A DNA stretch of 64,000 nucleotides from JANXYW01 sp031400455 (GTDB lineage Bacteria > Chloroflexota > Dehalococcoidia > DSTF01 > JACRBR01): the NCBI GenBank assembly GCA_031400455.1, contig JANNPX010000025.1, positions 1 to 64,000 of the forward strand. Direction: 5' to 3'. The notes under the pieces were generated by a model. The model ran no database searches and had not been told where the DNA came from. It saw only the letters and a list, made by a program, of their open reading frames with translations. This document shows, piece after piece, positions 17,268 to 25,854 of the stretch. The first letter of the stretch is position 1; each line of letters opens with the position of its first letter. A program made the translations under genes and the position numbers.

Positions 17268-18950
17268 TTGCGCACGGGGACTGGGAATGACGTCGAGGGG
17301 GCGCGCACTGCCGGCTTCCCGCAGCGCGTCGTTCGATCGACCGGCGCACGCGCGCGGTGCCTTGCCGATGCGCTGGTGGCATCACGCGTCGACGTCGCGA
17401 TCATCGTGGCGATCACGCTGCTCGCCGCGGTGCTCCGGATCTGGCAGCTGGGTAGTGTGCCCGACGGCCTCCACGGCGACGAAGCATGGACCGGGCTCGA
17501 TGCGAGGCGCGTGTTGGACGAGGGTTGGATCGGGCCGTATCTGCCTAGCGCGGTCGGCCAGCCCATCGGCCCCGTGTATTTCACGGCGCTCCTGTTTACG
17601 TTCATGCCGGAGACGACGTTCACGTTGCGCCTCTCGATGGCGCTCTTCGGCATCGCCACCATCCCACTGATGTACGCCGCCTTCGCCACGATGTTCAACC
17701 GCAGAGTCGCCGCGTTTGCCTCGCTGCTGCTGGCGGTGATGATGTGGCACCTGCACCTCAGCCGCACCGGATTCATGGTGGTTTCGTGGCCGTTCATGGA
17801 GATGGCCGTAATGCTCGCGCTCTGGCACGCCATGCGACACCGCAGCTATGCGCTGTTCGTGCTCGCCGGCGCGCTGACAGGACTCGGCATCTACAGCTAC
17901 AACGCCTACTACCTCTTCCTGCCGCTGCCGTTCATCGCGATGATCTGGACGTACTTCCCGCGCCGTGAGCGACCGTGGCGGGGGCGTACGCTGGTCTACG
18001 TGGCGGCGTATGCCGTCATCGCCTTCGCCGTCACGCTGCCGATGCTGCAATACATCGCGAACAACACCGGCGACTATCGCTTCCACCAGAAACTCGTCAG
18101 CGTCACCAGCTCCGAGCAGTGGCACGAAGCCGACGGTGTCGGCGAACGCGCGCACATCATCTGGCGCCGCGCCGACGAGTGGGGCAACGCTATGCTCGAT
18201 GGTAACCGCGCCGATTTGGGCGACGGTCTCGCGACGTGGCGCCACCCGCCGCTTGGACGACTTGCTGCCGTGCTCGTCGCCGGGGGTCTCTGCATGGCGT
18301 TCTGGAACTGGCGCAAGCCGGAGTACGCCGTCGTGCTCGCCGCGACGGCGATCCTGCCGCTCGGTGCGCTGCTGACGGTCGATGACGGCCTCTTCCGCCG
18401 CACGCTCGGCCTCGCGCCGTTTCTCGCGCTGCTGGCAGCGCTACCGCTTGCGTGGATGTGGGACTGGCTGTGGCGCCCCGGTGGACATGCACGCTACGCG
18501 GCGGTGATCGCGCTCGTGCTTCCGGCGTACCTGGGCGTGACGACGACCTACCAGTACTTTGGGCCGTTGCAGGACGACGTCGACCTCAAGTACACATACC
18601 CGTATCAGCTGGACGCCGCATCGCGCTACATTGCGCGGCTGCCTCGCGGGACGTTCGTTTACTTCTACAGCCGTAACTGGAGATTCACCTACGAGACGCG
18701 GCGCTTCATTGCCCCCGACGCCATCGGAGTCGATCGATCGTTCGAATTCCGCGGCGCTAGCTCGGTCACCCCTTCGTCGCTCGACCTGGCGATTACGCGC
18801 GACGGGCCCGTCGCCTTCGTCTTCCTCGCTCCGTACATCGGCAACCTGCACGACGTGAGCACGCTGTACCCGGGCGGTTCCATCACGGAGGCGACGAAGG
18901 GCGGCGAAACCATGTTCGCCGCCTACTATCTGCCAGATGGCGGCGGCTAA
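17268..18950 (+). CDS. GT39-like membrane glycosyltransferase
   Basis: About 560 residues from a TTG start preceded by AGAAGGAG at 7 bases. The first luminal loop holds DGLHGDEAWTGLDARRVL, where the Asp-Glu pair matches the DE motif of GT-C enzymes such as ArnT and protein O-mannosyltransferases. About eleven membrane helices follow (residues 45-450), then a soluble C-terminal domain. Such enzymes move a sugar from a polyprenyl phosphate carrier to lipid or protein outside the membrane; donor and acceptor cannot be read from sequence. It is convergent with the histidine kinase gene. Confidence 0.85.
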   Translation: MRTGTGNDVEGARTAGFPQRVVRSTGARARCLADALVASRVDVAIIVAITLLAAVLRIWQLGSVPDGLHGDEAWTGLDARRVLDEGWIGPYLPSAVGQPIGPVYFTALLFTFMPETTFTLRLSMALFGIATIPLMYAAFATMFNRRVAAFASLLLAVMMWHLHLSRTGFMVVSWPFMEMAVMLALWHAMRHRSYALFVLAGALTGLGIYSYNAYYLFLPLPFIAMIWTYFPRRERPWRGRTLVYVAAYAVIAFAVTLPMLQYIANNTGDYRFHQKLVSVTSSEQWHEADGVGERAHIIWRRADEWGNAMLDGNRADLGDGLATWRHPPLGRLAAVLVAGGLCMAFWNWRKPEYAVVLAATAILPLGALLTVDDGLFRRTLGLAPFLALLAALPLAWMWDWLWRPGGHARYAAVIALVLPAYLGVTTTYQYFGPLQDDVDLKYTYPYQLDAASRYIARLPRGTFVYFYSRNWRFTYETRRFIAPDAIGVDRSFEFRGASSVTPSSLDLAITRDGPVAFVFLAPYIGNLHDVSTLYPGGSITEATKGGETMFAAYYLPDGGG

Positions 18951-18979
18951 CACGCCGCCAGCATCCGGGCCGACGCACG

Positions 18980-20494
18980 CTACGTCTCGGTGGCCGGCGC
19001 GCCCGCGCTTCCGCCGCTCGCGCGCTCCCGGCTGGTGGCGGATGACGTCTCCGCCGCTCGGCGGCTCGTTGGCAGCGTGAACGTGAAGACCGTGCCACCG
19101 TCTCGCGTCTCGACGCGGATCTCGCCGCCGTGCGCACGCACGATCTCGCGTGAGATCGCAAGCCCCAACCCAGCGCCGCTTCCTGCGGTCTCGTCCTGGC
19201 TGCGATAGAAGCGATCGAAGACGTGCGGCAGGTCGTCGGGCGCGATGCCGGGGCCCTCGTCCGCGACCGAGATCTCGATGAATCCGCTCTGCGCGGGGCG
19301 GGTCCCCAGTCGCACCGTCCCGCCCTTTGGCGAATGCCGCAGCGCGTTGTCGATGAGGTTGCCCAACACCTGTTCGATGCGGTCGAAGTCGGCGCGCACG
19401 CTCGCGTCGAGCTCGCGGTCGATCTCGAGACGCAGCCCCGCTTCTTCTGCCCGCATGGCGAAGACATCGTCGGCGTGGGTCAGCAGGTCGGATACGCGCA
19501 CCTCCGCTAACTCCATGCGCTGCTGACCGGACTCGATGCGCGACAGATCCAGCAGTTCGCCCACCAGGTGCAGCAGCCTGCGCGATTCGACGTCGATGAC
19601 ACGGGCGGCGCGCGTGCGCTCCTCCGCCGTCTCGAGAGTGCCATCGTGCATCGCCTGCGAAAATCCGCGAATCGACGTCAGCGGCGTCTTCAGTTCGTGC
19701 GATACATTCGCCAAGAACTCGCGCAATGCGCGTTGCGATGCCTGCACGGAGTCCGCCATTGCGTTTACGTCCTCGGCGAGCGCGCGCACCTCGGTCGGCC
19801 CGGAAACCGGCACGCGTTCGCCGTAATCGCCGTGGGCGACGGCGCGGATGCGGCGTGTGACGTTGCCCATCGTGCGGTAGAGGGATGCCCAGAGCACCAA
19901 CCCCACTACAAGCGCTGCGGCGATGCCAATCAGCCCGGCGAAGATCAGCCGCTGGCGCAAGTCCTTGTACACGTCCGGGCCTGCCGATTGCGGCAACGCG
20001 ACGACGATCGCCGCCACGCCGGCGGGCTGCAGGCGCACCGCCGCGGGCATCGGCACCGTCACGAACAGCAGCGTCTCGCCGCCAGCGGTGGTGTGCTTGT
20101 CCTCGGCCAGTTGTGAGAAGTTCGGCCCACGCACAGGCGCCGGCGGCACATCGAAGTGTTCGTTCAGAAGCGCGTCATCGGTGACTGCCTCGCGAATGAC
20201 GTTGCCGTCGGCGTCGATCAGCAGGACGATGACACCGGTGTCCTGCTGTTGGAGGCGCAAGTACTCGATGAGGTCGGCGCGCAGCCGCGCCCCGCCGCGT
20301 ACCGTGTTGGAGCCGGCGGGTGTGACCGTGAGGTTGTAGAAGATCGGAGAAGCGACCTGCCGCAGGGTGGCCGCCGTGAGCTGATCGCGGTAGCCACCGA
20401 AGCGCGCATATAGTCCGGCGCCGGCCGTGAGCAGCGTGATCACGACGATGACGATGAACGACGCGATGATCCGGAATCGCAGGCTGTTGAGCAC
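18980..20494 (-). CDS. Sensor histidine kinase
   Basis: About 504 residues. A first membrane helix (8-30), an extracytoplasmic sensor region of about 140 residues, a second helix near 180-200, a HAMP linker (TRRIRAVAHGDYGERV), a HisKA domain with the phospho-acceptor in ANVSHELKTPLTS near residue 266, then HATPase motifs NLIDNALRHSP, DEGPGI and GSGAGLGLAI. The start is the GTG four bases after the response regulator stop; a longer frame through the regulator gene is a shadow. It forms a two-gene operon with the OmpR-type regulator upstream. The layout matches PhoR/BaeS-like kinases. Confidence 0.92.
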   Translation of the reverse strand: MLNSLRFRIIASFIVIVVITLLTAGAGLYARFGGYRDQLTAATLRQVASPIFYNLTVTPAGSNTVRGGARLRADLIEYLRLQQQDTGVIVLLIDADGNVIREAVTDDALLNEHFDVPPAPVRGPNFSQLAEDKHTTAGGETLLFVTVPMPAAVRLQPAGVAAIVVALPQSAGPDVYKDLRQRLIFAGLIGIAAALVVGLVLWASLYRTMGNVTRRIRAVAHGDYGERVPVSGPTEVRALAEDVNAMADSVQASQRALREFLANVSHELKTPLTSIRGFSQAMHDGTLETAEERTRAARVIDVESRRLLHLVGELLDLSRIESGQQRMELAEVRVSDLLTHADDVFAMRAEEAGLRLEIDRELDASVRADFDRIEQVLGNLIDNALRHSPKGGTVRLGTRPAQSGFIEISVADEGPGIAPDDLPHVFDRFYRSQDETAGSGAGLGLAISREIVRAHGGEIRVETRDGGTVFTFTLPTSRRAAETSSATSRERASGGSAGAPATET

Positions 20495-20498
20495 GGGC

Positions 20499-21245
20499 TT
20501 AGTCCTGGCTGACGGCGTCTTCGACCAGCTTGTAGCCGACGCCGCGAACCGTGGTGATCCCGAGTCCCGTGCCGGCGAGCTTAGCGCGAACATGCTGCAC
20601 ATGAACGTCGACGGTGCGCGTCTCTCCGTAGAAGTTGTAGCCCCAGACACGATCCAGCAACTGCTCGCGCGTGAGAACGATGCCCGCGTTGTCGGCCAGC
20701 GCCGCCAACAGATCAAATTCCTTCGTGCGGAGCGTCAGCTGTTGGCCGCTGGCTGATATTTCGCGCCGCTGCTTGTCGATGCGGAGCGCCCCCACTTGGG
20801 TGACGGGTCCGGCCGCGCGCACCTGGCCTGCCTCCGCGCGTCGCAGGATCGCCTTCACCCGCGCAACGAGTTCGCGGGGGTTGAACGGTTTGGTGAGATA
20901 GTCGTCCGCGCCGATCTCCAACCCGACGATCTTGTCGACATCTTCGTCGCGTGCGGTGAGCATGATGATGGGCACGTCGCTGGACAGGCGCACCTGCTTG
21001 CACACGTCGAAGCCGCTCATCCCCGGCAGCATCAGATCCAGGATGACGAGGCTCGGCTGAAGCCGGGCGATCGTCGTGACCGCGCTCGTGCCGTCGACGG
21101 CGCAGGTGACGTCGAATCCATCCTTCGCCAGGTAGAGCGACGCCAGCTCGCGGATGTGCTCATCGTCGTCGACAACGACGATCCTGGCTCCGTGAGCCGG
21201 GTTCGCCGCGGGCGCAGTGGGCGCTTCGGGCTTGGTCGACGGCAT
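20499..21245 (-). CDS. OmpR/PhoB-family response regulator
   Basis: About 248 residues. The receiver domain has the acidic pocket DDD at 26-28, phospho-acceptor Asp70 in LVILDLMLPG, Thr97 and Lys119 (LTKPF). The winged-helix output domain ends in TVDVHVQHVRAKL and TTVRGVGYKL. An N-terminal Ala/Pro-rich tail of about 20 residues is unusual but mild. The ATG at 21245 has AAAGG upstream; earlier in-frame starts lie in non-conserved sequence. Direct repeats resembling Pho boxes about 70 bases upstream suggest autoregulation. The kinase gene follows 4 bases later. Confidence 0.93.
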   Translation of the reverse strand: MPSTKPEAPTAPAANPAHGARIVVVDDDEHIRELASLYLAKDGFDVTCAVDGTSAVTTIARLQPSLVILDLMLPGMSGFDVCKQVRLSSDVPIIMLTARDEDVDKIVGLEIGADDYLTKPFNPRELVARVKAILRRAEAGQVRAAGPVTQVGALRIDKQRREISASGQQLTLRTKEFDLLAALADNAGIVLTREQLLDRVWGYNFYGETRTVDVHVQHVRAKLAGTGLGITTVRGVGYKLVEDAVSQD

Positions 21246-21313
21246 GGCGTTCGGCCTTTCTTGTCCGCTCCTGCAAGTATCGTCGCAAGAACCCCGCAGT
21301 GGGCGGCGGCGTT

Positions 21314-21335
21314 CTGTGTAAAACCTGTGGAAAAT
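21314..21335. promoter_or_regulatory. Pho-box-like direct repeats upstream of the two-component operon
   Basis: CTGTGTA-AAAC-CTGTGGA-AAAT: two 7-base half-sites with an 11-base period separated by A-rich tetramers, the architecture bound by PhoB/OmpR-family regulators. It lies about 70 bases upstream of the regulator start and downstream of the preceding gene's hairpin terminator. Autoregulation is an inference. Confidence 0.5.
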
Positions 21336-21354
21336 CACCTATGCGTCGGTAGCA

Positions 21355-21386
21355 GACGGAGGGCGCCAGCTACGGCGCCCTCCGTC
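21355..21386 (-). terminator. Hairpin terminator after the small secreted protein gene
   Basis: A perfect 13-bp stem (GACGGAGGGCGCC paired with GGCGCCCTCCGTC) around the loop AGCTAC, 22 bases after the minus-strand stop at 21408. It lacks a clear T tract, so it may need Rho or act as an mRNA 3' end. Confidence 0.65.
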
Positions 21387-21407
21387 GAATGCTTCAGTGG
21401 TCGGCCC

Positions 21408-21911
21408 TTACGGCGTTACCGACCCGAACACGCCGTCATGCGTCCAGCGGAATGGGCCGTGGCCGTTGGCGGTGAACGATCCTTCGCCCTTGAGGAACGC
21501 CCAGCCCTTCCCCGTCACGTGCAGGTCGATGTCGTTACCGACGAGGATCACTGCCACGTCCGTGCCGGTGATGTGTGCGCTACCGTTCACGCCGAAGTAC
21601 GCCGTGAAGCCGCGCCACTCGCCCGTGCCGCCGTCGCCGGAAACGTCCACCTGCGCATCGCCGGCGAGGTCCTTGACCAGCAGGATGCCCTCGCTGGCTG
21701 TCGCCGTGTAATCCATCAGTCCCTTCACCGCGACGACGCCGTCGCCCTGCGCATCCAGCACGCCCGCGCCGCGCAGCAGCACCGCCGGGATGCGGTGCGG
21801 CCGCTGTGTCGCCTCCGGCGTCGGCTCCGCCGCGGATGCCGGCGCTGCTGCCGAGAACGCGATTCCGGCTACGGCCATGACCGCCAGCGCCAGTCCGAAC
21901 TTCTTGAACAT
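21408..21911 (-). CDS. Small secreted protein of unknown function
   Basis: About 167 residues. A signal peptide (KKFGLALAVMAVAGIAFSAA, cleaved near ASA-AEP) is followed by a short linker and a beta-rich domain with repeated G-x-G and alternating hydrophobic residues (LRGAGVLDAQGDGVV, TGTDVAVILVGNDIDLHV, GKGWAFLKGEGSFTANG). The pattern suggests a small right-handed beta-solenoid or beta-sandwich, not a named family. A Pho-box-like direct repeat lies about 120 bases upstream, similar to the one before the adjacent two-component operon, so it may be a target of that system. Confidence 0.7.
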   Translation of the reverse strand: MFKKFGLALAVMAVAGIAFSAAAPASAAEPTPEATQRPHRIPAVLLRGAGVLDAQGDGVVAVKGLMDYTATASEGILLVKDLAGDAQVDVSGDGGTGEWRGFTAYFGVNGSAHITGTDVAVILVGNDIDLHVTGKGWAFLKGEGSFTANGHGPFRWTHDGVFGSVTP

Positions 21912-22032
21912 CTCGATTCCTCCTCATGTGCTGTCGTACGTCGGCTCGGGCCGGCGTGTTGTCTCTTCGTAGCTACTATCGCCGGAGGGGGCGGCGGCGA
22001 TGTTAACCGGCGGTCGCCGCACGGGAAACTTT

Positions 22033-22050
22033 CTGTAAAGGCTCGGTAAA
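22033..22050. promoter_or_regulatory. Pho-box-like direct repeats upstream of the small secreted protein
   Basis: CTGTAAA-GGCT-CGGTAAA: two similar 7-base half-sites at an 11-base period, as in the element before the two-component operon. It lies between the divergent small secreted protein (start 21911) and the short gene at 22137, and could serve either. Confidence 0.45.
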
Positions 22051-22136
22051 GCAGACTCAGCCGGCGCGGGGATCAAGCGGAAAGCGAGGGGAAGCCCGGA
22101 TGGCTCGCCGCTCGGTCGACTGAGACAATCGCCGCC

Positions 22137-22307
22137 ATGGAACGACAACAGCCGCAACCCGCACCCGCAGCCAAGACCGAACCCGCACCCATCCGCCTCG
22201 CGGCGATGCAGCGCCTCATCGACGATCGTGACGAGACGATCCGCCTGCTAAACGAGGCGCTGTCGCTGGCGCTCGACGAACTGGATCGGAAAGTGATGGC
22301 CGCGTAG
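22137..22307 (+). CDS. Short helical hypothetical protein
   Basis: A 56-residue frame with a Pro/Ala/Gln-rich start and a helical, charged second half (RLIDDRDETIRLLNEALSLA) likely to form an amphipathic helix or short coiled coil. No strong ribosome binding site precedes the ATG. It is convergent with the binding-protein gene, 21 bases from that stop. I do not recognise it; the coding look of the second half makes it plausible. Confidence 0.4.
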   Translation: MERQQPQPAPAAKTEPAPIRLAAMQRLIDDRDETIRLLNEALSLALDELDRKVMAA

Positions 22308-22328
22308 CCGATCTGCGCGGAGGTGAGG

Positions 22329-23558
22329 CTACGGCACGGCCTCGAATCGCCCATCCATCACGCGGTAGATCGAGAGCCCCGCGGCTCTGGCGCTACCGCC
22401 GATGCGGTCGCCGTGCTCGTCGAACCGGATTGTGCCCGTCAGCCCGTCAAGCCCCTGGGTTCGTAGCGACTCCGCAAGCTTCGCGCGATCGATGACCAAC
22501 GTGCCGTCCGCGCGTTCTGTCGCCACCGCCTCGATCGCGTTCAGCAGCGCTGTAGCGGCGTCGTGCGACTGCAGCACGAACGGGGTGCTGGGCGCCCGCT
22601 GAAACGCGTCCTGGAAGCGCGCGACGAAGTCGTCGGAAGGGGTCCATCCCCCCGTCACGATCGCGCCGTCTGCGGCCGGGACGCCCGTCGTCTTGTCGCG
22701 GGTCGCGTCGATGAAGTCGCGCGCGTTCAGCACTCCGTCCGGCGCGATGAACGCGCCGGTGTAGGCCTCTTTCCGCAACGCCTGCACGATCAGCGCGCCC
22801 TCCGGATTGAGCCCTTCGAATGCCACCACGTCGGGGTCTGCGCTCTTCACTCTGCGTGCCAACGCGGCGAAGTCGGTTTCGCCACGCTCGATGCGCTCGC
22901 GCGACGTCACATCGCCCCCCGCGCGCTCGAAGGCAACCGTGAACGCCTCCGCGAGGGTCCGGCCGTACGGCTCGGCATCGTCGATCACGATTGCCGTCGT
23001 CGCGCGCAGTGTGTCGCGCGCGTACGCCGCCTGCGCATCCGATTGCGCTTCATCGATCCAGGCGACGCGAAAGAAGAACTGCTCGTCCTGTTGCGAGAGG
23101 TCGGCGCGGGTCGCTGACGGGAGGATGTGGACGACGTGCCGCGTGTCATACACGCTATCAGCCGCCTGTGCGCCCGTCGTGCACATCGGGCCCACCACGC
23201 CCGCGACGGCAGCATCAGCGACCAACGATCGGGCGGCCGCGACCGCCATTTCAGCGTCGTTACAGCCGTCGTCTTGGCGCTCGACGACCAGCGGATGCCC
23301 CTTGAACGAGCCGCCTCGGTCCTTCGCCGCCAGCATCACCGCATCCGCGATGTCCGAGCCGAGCCCGCTTGATGGGCCACTGAGGGCGGCGGAGACACCG
23401 ATCTTGAGCGGCTGGCCCCTTGCGATCTCGATCGCAGCGGATGGTTCCGGCATCGGCGTGGCCGCGGGCGTCGCGCGCTTGCCGCCGTCATTGCCGCCGC
23501 ACGCCGCCAGTGCCGTGCCGGCGAGAAGCGCGCACAGCAACCCACTCCCGCGTCCCAT
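22329..23558 (-). CDS. LIV-type (branched-chain amino acid) ABC transporter substrate-binding lipoprotein
   Basis: About 409 residues. The signal ends in a lipobox, TALAAC, with the lipidated Cys at 20. The mature part is a periplasmic binding protein type 1 of the LivK/Peripla_BP_6 family: LKIGVSAALSGPSSGLG, VVGPMCTTG and the FFFRVAWIDEAQ region. Such proteins bind amino acids, amides, urea or aromatic acids outside the membrane and deliver them to LivHMGF; no permease or ATPase gene is nearby, so it is an orphan here. The Pro/Thr-rich linker after the Cys is consistent with surface anchoring. Confidence 0.9.
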   Translation of the reverse strand: MGRGSGLLCALLAGTALAACGGNDGGKRATPAATPMPEPSAAIEIARGQPLKIGVSAALSGPSSGLGSDIADAVMLAAKDRGGSFKGHPLVVERQDDGCNDAEMAVAAARSLVADAAVAGVVGPMCTTGAQAADSVYDTRHVVHILPSATRADLSQQDEQFFFRVAWIDEAQSDAQAAYARDTLRATTAIVIDDAEPYGRTLAEAFTVAFERAGGDVTSRERIERGETDFAALARRVKSADPDVVAFEGLNPEGALIVQALRKEAYTGAFIAPDGVLNARDFIDATRDKTTGVPAADGAIVTGGWTPSDDFVARFQDAFQRAPSTPFVLQSHDAATALLNAIEAVATERADGTLVIDRAKLAESLRTQGLDGLTGTIRFDEHGDRIGGSARAAGLSIYRVMDGRFEAVP

Positions 23559-23646
23559 AATGCTCCTTCGCCGCCTTGTGCGTGCCCGCGCGTATTATGT
23601 CGCTGGACGCCGTCCGCCGCTACCGTACGTTCGCAGGGAGCATCAG

Positions 23647-24027
23647 ATGCCCATCGAAAAAGCATTCGCGATCCGTGCCGAACCGGGCGTCATCTTCGCA
23701 GCGATCGAGCGCGATCTGCAGGCCGCGAGCGACGACGCGAGCGACACGTTCGAGATCATCCGCCGCGATCCGCCGCGAATTATCGAGCTCCGCGTCACCA
23801 TCGGCGGCATCCCATGCTGGCTCACGTACACGATCACACCGGGCGAGGATCACACGGAGGTGGCGGCTCGCCTGACGCCGTTCGGAATGAAATACACGTT
23901 GTTCCGCATCATGACGTTCGGCATGCGCGACCAGGGGTACGAGATTGCGCTGGTGGAGGCGCTGGCCAACCTCAAAGCCGAAGTGGAAGATCCCGATGAA
24001 GCAGACGGACTAGAGCAGAGCCCGTAG
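23647..24027 (+). CDS. SRPBCC (START-like) superfamily protein
   Basis: About 126 residues. The start (MPIEKAFAIRAEPGVIFAAI) and the alternating strands IIELRVTIGGIPCWLTYTI and DHTEVAARLTPFG, then a long C-terminal helix, match polyketide cyclase/SRPBCC domains that bind hydrophobic ligands in a helix-grip fold. Ligand unknown. The ATG has GGGAG upstream at 6 bases; the open frame running further upstream is antisense to the binding-protein gene and not part of this protein. It is convergent with the metallo-hydrolase gene, 3 bases between the stops. Confidence 0.75.
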   Translation: MPIEKAFAIRAEPGVIFAAIERDLQAASDDASDTFEIIRRDPPRIIELRVTIGGIPCWLTYTITPGEDHTEVAARLTPFGMKYTLFRIMTFGMRDQGYEIALVEALANLKAEVEDPDEADGLEQSP

Positions 24028-24030
24028 CGG

Positions 24031-24711
24031 CTATCCGCTTCCGGCTCGCTTGGCCAGCTCCATTTGTACGTACGGATTCCGTGCCCGTTCGTGGCCGATC
24101 GTCGTCTTGTCCATGTGGCCCGGAAGCACGATCGTATCGTCCGGCAGCACCAGCAGCCGCTCCACGATGCTGCCCATCTCTTCGTCGTAATCGCCGCCCG
24201 GCAGGTCCGTGCGGCCGATCGATCCCGCGAACAACGTGTCGCCCGCGAAGACGATGCCTGCGCCGTAGAAGCAAACGCTGCCGCGCGTGTGGCCGGGCGT
24301 GTGCAGCACGATGAGCTTCAGTCCGTCGACGTCGATCTCGTCGAGGTCGCTGAGGAAGGCGTCCGGATCGGGCGGGTTTTCGATGTCGATTCCCATCCAG
24401 CCCTTCGCCATGGTCGCGGTGTTCCGGGCCATCTCCAGATCACCCGGATGCAGCAGGAACTTCGCGCCCGTCGCCTCGCGCACCGCGCGCACACCCAGGA
24501 TGTGGTCGATGTGGGCATGGGAGTTGGCGATGTACTTGATGCGCACGCCCATGTCGCGTGCCATCGCCAGCACCTCGTCCGGCTCGTCGCCGGGGTCGAC
24601 ACAGATCGCCTCGCCAGTCCGGCGATTGCCGATCACCCAGCAGTTCTCCTGGAACGAACCCACGACGATGCCGTGGACGATAATCTCGTTAACGGGCTCA
24701 TTCTCGCTCAC
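24031..24711 (-). CDS. Metallo-beta-lactamase fold hydrolase (glyoxalase II-like)
   Basis: About 226 residues. The metal site is complete: SHAHIDH at residues 64-70, a His in TPGHTRGS, Asp in FAGDTLF and His in LPGHMD. Length and motifs fit the glyoxalase II/YcbL subgroup, which hydrolyses thioesters such as S-lactoylglutathione or related acyl thiols. The organism may lack glutathione, so the natural thiol is open. It is transcribed alone, divergent from the TPR gene. Confidence 0.88.
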   Translation of the reverse strand: MSENEPVNEIIVHGIVVGSFQENCWVIGNRRTGEAICVDPGDEPDEVLAMARDMGVRIKYIANSHAHIDHILGVRAVREATGAKFLLHPGDLEMARNTATMAKGWMGIDIENPPDPDAFLSDLDEIDVDGLKLIVLHTPGHTRGSVCFYGAGIVFAGDTLFAGSIGRTDLPGGDYDEEMGSIVERLLVLPDDTIVLPGHMDKTTIGHERARNPYVQMELAKRAGSG

Positions 24712-24840
24712 AGCGTGGAATATACGGGCTTCCGCCCCGGCAAGCGAGGCCGAATCACCCGGTCAGGTGGGACTGTTACGTACTCGTTGCACTTGAGTCC
24801 GCGCAGGCCGGGACGATACTAACTCCGATGCCCAGAGGTC

Positions 24841-24869
24841 TTGTACTGGGCAGGAGAACCGCCTACAAT
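24841..24869 (+). promoter_or_regulatory. Sigma-70-like promoter for the TPR gene
   Basis: TTGTAC (24841-24846), a 17-base spacer and TACAAT (24864-24869), 38 bases upstream of the ATG at 24907. A second possible pair, TTGAGT (24793) and GATACT (24815) with a 16-base spacer, lies just upstream. Confidence 0.6.
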
Positions 24870-24906
24870 CCCGCGACGTAAGCCGCAAGGGCAGTTCAGG
24901 GGACAC

Positions 24907-25743
24907 ATGACACACCAGACAGAAGACAAGGCCCGCGTGAAGCGGGTGCGCACCGATCAGGCCGTCCAGTTCGCCATGCAGAGCCGTTGGGATGACGCGA
25001 TCACCGCGAACAAGGGGATCATCGCGATCTTCCCCGAGGAGGCGGACGCCTACAACCGCCTCGGGAAGGCGCTGGGCGAGACGGGGAAGATCAAGGAGGC
25101 GCGCGAGGCCTACAGCAAGGCGCTCGAACTCGAGCCCACCAATATGATCGCCCGCAAGAATCTCGATCGGCTCGCGAGCGCGCGCGCCAAGACGGAGCCC
25201 GACAAGGCGCAGCAGGTCGATACGAGCCTGTTCATCGAAGAGATGGGGAAGTCCGGTATCACGACGCTGAAGCCCGCGAACCTCAAGATGCTGGCGACGC
25301 TCTCGGCCGGCGACGAGGTCGCGCTGAAGGGCATCGGGTCTCGGCTCACCGTCGAAACGATGGCCGGCGAATACCTGAGCGATATTGAGCCCAAGCTTGC
25401 AATGCGGCTCGCGAAGCTGATCAATGGCGGCAACAAGTACGCCGCTGCCGTCGCCGGGATCACCAGCGATTCAGTCCGCGTCATGATCAAGGAGACCTTC
25501 CAGGATCCGAGCCAGGTCGGCCGCCTCTCGTTCCCGGCCGGCAAGGCAGGGGATACGGTGCGCGCCTACACGAAGGAGAGCCTCGTCCGCACCGATATGG
25601 ACGACGACGACGAGACAGTCGACGATGTGGACGACTGGGAGGACACGGCCGACGAACCGGAGCACGAAGCGGAGCCGCGCGAAGTCAACCTCTTCGATGC
25701 GGCCCGTGAGGAAGAGCCCGACGAAGTCGAGTTCGAAGAGTAG
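24907..25743 (+). CDS. Tetratricopeptide repeat protein with acidic tail
   Basis: About 278 residues. Residues 15-75 form one to two TPR units (DDAITANKGIIAIFPEEADA, YNRLGKALGETGKIKEAREA), followed by a conserved mixed domain (NLKMLATLSAGDEVALKGIG, AMRLAKLINGGNKYAAAVAG) and a strongly acidic C-terminus (DMDDDDETVDDVDDWED). No membrane segment. Probably a protein-interaction adaptor; I cannot name the partner. The ATG at 24907 has AGGGG at good spacing and a strong promoter upstream. A perfect GC hairpin follows the stop. Confidence 0.8.
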   Translation: MTHQTEDKARVKRVRTDQAVQFAMQSRWDDAITANKGIIAIFPEEADAYNRLGKALGETGKIKEAREAYSKALELEPTNMIARKNLDRLASARAKTEPDKAQQVDTSLFIEEMGKSGITTLKPANLKMLATLSAGDEVALKGIGSRLTVETMAGEYLSDIEPKLAMRLAKLINGGNKYAAAVAGITSDSVRVMIKETFQDPSQVGRLSFPAGKAGDTVRAYTKESLVRTDMDDDDETVDDVDDWEDTADEPEHEAEPREVNLFDAAREEEPDEVEFEE

Positions 25744-25767
25744 CCTTCGGCACCATTCCGAACCTCG

Positions 25768-25795
25768 AAGGGGCACGGCGCGCCGTGCCCCTTTC
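25768..25795 (+). terminator. Intrinsic terminator after the TPR gene
   Basis: AAGGGGCACGGCG immediately followed by its exact complement CGCCGTGCCCCTT, then TT. The stem starts 25 bases after the stop at 25743. Confidence 0.75.
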
Positions 25796-25854
25796 CGTCG
25801 CCCCCAGCAATCATGGCCGTGGCCCGCTCGCCGTACCCTCGCTACCATGTCCGT

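Noticed and set aside
22807..23646. Possible 280-residue N-terminal extension of the SRPBCC protein
   Set aside because: It runs antisense to the substrate-binding protein gene; the conserved domain begins at 23647 with a good ribosome binding site.
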